DNA of 27,238 bases, taken from positions 1 through 27,238 of IMG/VR virus record IMGVR_UViG_3300032820_000089; one strand, given 5' to 3'. This DNA is from a virus. Within the stretch, counting starts at the first letter, position 1. Every line of letters begins with the position of its first letter. Under the pieces are notes generated by a model. It was given only the letters and a program-made list of their open reading frames with translations, made no database searches and was not told the DNA's origin. Both the position numbers and the translations under genes were made by a program. Shown here piece after piece: positions 25,418-27,238 of this stretch.

Positions 25418-25702
25418 CTAGAAATCTCCTGTATCTACAGCCAGTGGCTTGATTGCGGGTGTCAGTTCCGACTCTATTATATCAGCTATCTCCCATACAT
25501 TTTCCTTCTTCAATGGATACGCTACTCGATACAATATTGGGAACCCCGGCATGTACATCGAACGAAGTATTATAACATCTTTTGCTGGTGTACACTTACT
25601 TCTAACTTTTCCCTTTGCTATAGCCAACTTAGATATATCAGATGCTATCTCTTCACCAGATGCACGACCAACTCTACTGGACTTTCCAAACATGTTATAC
25701 AT
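25418..25702 (-). CDS. Unknown 94-residue protein between RNA polymerase and SSB
   Basis: I do not recognise this protein. The frame can be opened earlier at a TTG (25717), but the ATG at 25702 is preferred because an AGGG ribosome site lies seven bases before it, overlapping the polymerase stop codon. The product is small and soluble-looking, with a basic first half (GKVRSKCTPAKD) and an acidic tail (IIESELTPAIKPLAVDTGDF). No signal peptide or membrane segment is visible. In T7 the space between gene 1 and gene 2.5 holds kinase, ligase and host-takeover genes; here only this gene occupies it. It could be a small host-takeover or nucleic-acid-metabolism protein, but that is position-based guesswork. 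A plus-strand open frame covers the same DNA and is taken as a shadow. Confidence 0.7.
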   Translation of the reverse strand: MYNMFGKSSRVGRASGEEIASDISKLAIAKGKVRSKCTPAKDVIILRSMYMPGFPILYRVAYPLKKENVWEIADIIESELTPAIKPLAVDTGDF

Positions 25703-25706
25703 ATCT

Positions 25707-27238
25707 TTACCCTGCAAAGTAATCTGAATCCAATACCCCAGAGATATCCAATGTTCCCATAGGTGGCAATGGTGGTATGGGTTTGTCTACCATGGACTGA
25801 AACTCATCACGTATAGATTCTAGGACAGGTTTCTTATACATAGTTACGAATGATTCCCTTATGATATCTCCTAACAATCCAACATTACAAGCATGAGTAC
25901 TGAACGAATCATGCACTACACCCAACTCCCTTATCCCCTCATTGTTGGCAGCACATACTGTCATCAACAGGACAGTTGCATCCAATGAATGAATCACATT
26001 AGGGGCAACCCCATTTACCTGTCGTATTTTGTCAGGCTTAGTAGATCCTGAAGACACCCTCAAGGTAGACTTGCAAGAGCTACCATCACCTAAAGATAAA
26101 CGTATCTGTTTAGCATGCATTGATTCATAGGTCTGTTCAACTGGGAACCCTATTGGGGTAGTCCACTTGACACACTTACCTTCCTTCACAATTACTTTCG
26201 CTGCCTTCCTGAACCAATCCATTCCTACCCTTGCAGCAACTACTGCTTCTCCCATGACATCCCAAATTACATCAGTCAACCATTGTGCTGCCTCTGGAAC
26301 CTTATCCTTGAAGGGATGGGACCCCTTGGAATTGATGGCATCCACTATGAATGTCCTATGGGAATACTTCTTTGATCCATAGGGAGTTGTCATCACTATC
26401 CTCTTGACTACACTACGATCAACACCAAAGGATAACCAGAGGGGAGCATACTCCTCTCCCATGGTATGCATCTTAGATGTAACTGCTTCTGCTACATCAG
26501 AGTAGATATCTTTAGGTACATCTGATGGTATCAGGTTAGTAGACATACCTGAAACAGGATCACGAAGCAATGCAGCATAGTGTTGTAACCCTGAACAAGT
26601 CTGATCCACACTGATAGGCAAGGAACTCTTATAGTCCAACCCATCAGAGTTCAGCCCTACCCAATCATGAGTCCATCTTAGAAATTGCCAAGGTTCATCT
26701 GCTTCCAACCACCATCTATTCTCATAGGGATCTGAAGCACACCTCTCTATGTCCTTGGTATTATCCTTGACCCATCTAACTCGATCATCATAAGATATCT
26801 TGTCGATCCCAAAGGTATTGGCACCATGTATAGCCAACCACTGCACCCCCTCATCAGTACCTATAGGAACTTCATCTGAGAACTGAAGCAATCCTCTACA
26901 TAGATCACTTCCTTGTACTGTCAAGGGATGAGGCACTGTATATACCCTACCCCTGAAATCTAACTGATGAGGGTAGAAGAACTTATTCTTACTGTACCTC
27001 TTAGCAGTAGTTATTATCTGCATTGCTGCTATACGTCTAGATCTTGAACGTATATTCTCTTCCCATACTACTGCTGCTTTTCTTTTCCATGCTATCTTTA
27101 CTTCCTTATTACTATCCATGTTGCTAGGTTTAGGAGGCAGTGGGATATCTTCAGCAGAAGGTAGAGTTCCTACTTCCCTTCCTAGATTCCAATGCTCCTC
27201 AACCACAGTCAGCACTGGATTATAGATAGACCAACCTA
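25707..27238 (-). CDS. T7-like single-subunit RNA polymerase, C-terminal part (5' end outside window)
   Basis: DNA-directed RNA polymerase of the single-subunit T7 family, which transcribes the middle and late phage genes. About 509 C-terminal residues are present. The frame stays open through the window edge, so the GTG at 27215 is an internal codon and not a start. T7 RNAP has 883 residues, so roughly 370 are missing. Visible hallmarks are VDQTCSGLQH (catalytic Asp at 26604-26606, matching T7 D537), RSVVKRIVMTTPYGSKK (matching the K631/Y639 region, Tyr at 26379-26381) and VVHDSFSTH (second catalytic Asp at 25908-25910, matching D812). The protein ends SDYFAG where T7 ends SDFAFA. It heads the gene order as in T7 and is followed four bases later by an unknown small gene. 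Family assignment is essentially certain; promoter specificity cannot be read from this fragment. Confidence 0.97.
   Translation of the reverse strand, partial: GWSIYNPVLTVVEEHWNLGREVGTLPSAEDIPLPPKPSNMDSNKEVKIAWKRKAAVVWEENIRSRSRRIAAMQIITTAKRYSKNKFFYPHQLDFRGRVYTVPHPLTVQGSDLCRGLLQFSDEVPIGTDEGVQWLAIHGANTFGIDKISYDDRVRWVKDNTKDIERCASDPYENRWWLEADEPWQFLRWTHDWVGLNSDGLDYKSSLPISVDQTCSGLQHYAALLRDPVSGMSTNLIPSDVPKDIYSDVAEAVTSKMHTMGEEYAPLWLSFGVDRSVVKRIVMTTPYGSKKYSHRTFIVDAINSKGSHPFKDKVPEAAQWLTDVIWDVMGEAVVAARVGMDWFRKAAKVIVKEGKCVKWTTPIGFPVEQTYESMHAKQIRLSLGDGSSCKSTLRVSSGSTKPDKIRQVNGVAPNVIHSLDATVLLMTVCAANNEGIRELGVVHDSFSTHACNVGLLGDIIRESFVTMYKKPVLESIRDEFQSMVDKPIPPLPPMGTLDISGVLDSDYFAG

Noticed and set aside
25703-25717. 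TTG start for the unknown gene after RNA polymerase
   Set aside because: It would overlap the polymerase end and has no well-spaced ribosome site; the ATG at 25702 has AGGG seven bases upstream.
1-27238. tRNA genes, CRISPR arrays, insertion sequences, attachment sites or integrase
   Set aside because: No cloverleaf-like tRNA, regular repeat array, transposase, recombinase or terminal repeat could be recognised by reading; gaps are short and none exceeds 300 bases.

Overview
The window is a contiguous stretch of a T7-like podovirus genome (Autographiviridae type). Every gene I accept lies on the minus strand, so the biological left-to-right order runs from position 27238 down to 1. The order matches T7 almost gene for gene: single-subunit RNA polymerase, ssDNA-binding protein, endonuclease I, primase-helicase, DNA polymerase, 5'-3' exonuclease, small tail protein, portal, scaffold, major capsid, tail tubes A and B, four internal virion (ejection) proteins, then the start of the tail fibre. 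There is no integrase, tRNA, CRISPR array or insertion sequence. By eye the G+C is roughly 40%, with the capsid gene richer than the ejection genes. The gene mix resembles environmental, often marine, T7-like phages of heterotrophic Gram-negative bacteria. The spanin pair implies an outer membrane, but the host cannot be named from this sequence.

Early and replication block (27238-19540): the RNA polymerase is cut by the window edge. It is followed by an unrecognised 94-residue protein and a tightly packed replication set of SSB, Holliday-junction-type endonuclease, primase-helicase, family A polymerase and flap/5' exonuclease. A small Nmad1 (DUF1599) protein, a family linked to nucleotide modification, follows the exonuclease. 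Genes touch or overlap by 1 to 92 nt, and strong AAGGAG-type ribosome sites precede many of them.

Structural block (19540-1): a 97-residue unknown overlaps a proline-rich gp7.3-like protein, followed by portal and scaffold. Between scaffold and capsid sits a compact membrane/lysis cassette: a one-span holin candidate and a small membrane protein overlapping a lipoprotein in Rz/Rz1 style. This is not where T7 keeps its lysis genes. The capsid gene has a 164-nt leader with a strong hairpin and is followed by a clear intrinsic terminator, matching the position of T-phi in T7. Tail-tube genes, gp13- and gp14-like genes and two giant ejection proteins (1201 and 2186 residues) follow. The larger carries an HExxH metallopeptidase-like motif in its middle. 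The last bases hold the first 15 codons of a probable tail fibre.

Taken together, the phage polymerase would transcribe everything in one direction, the replication block copies the genome, and the structural block builds a short-tailed particle whose internal proteins are expected to form the DNA ejection conduit. The less usual points are the relocated lysis cassette, the peptidase motif in the gp16 homologue, the overprinted gene ends, the Nmad1 gene and the unresolved start of the gp13-like gene.
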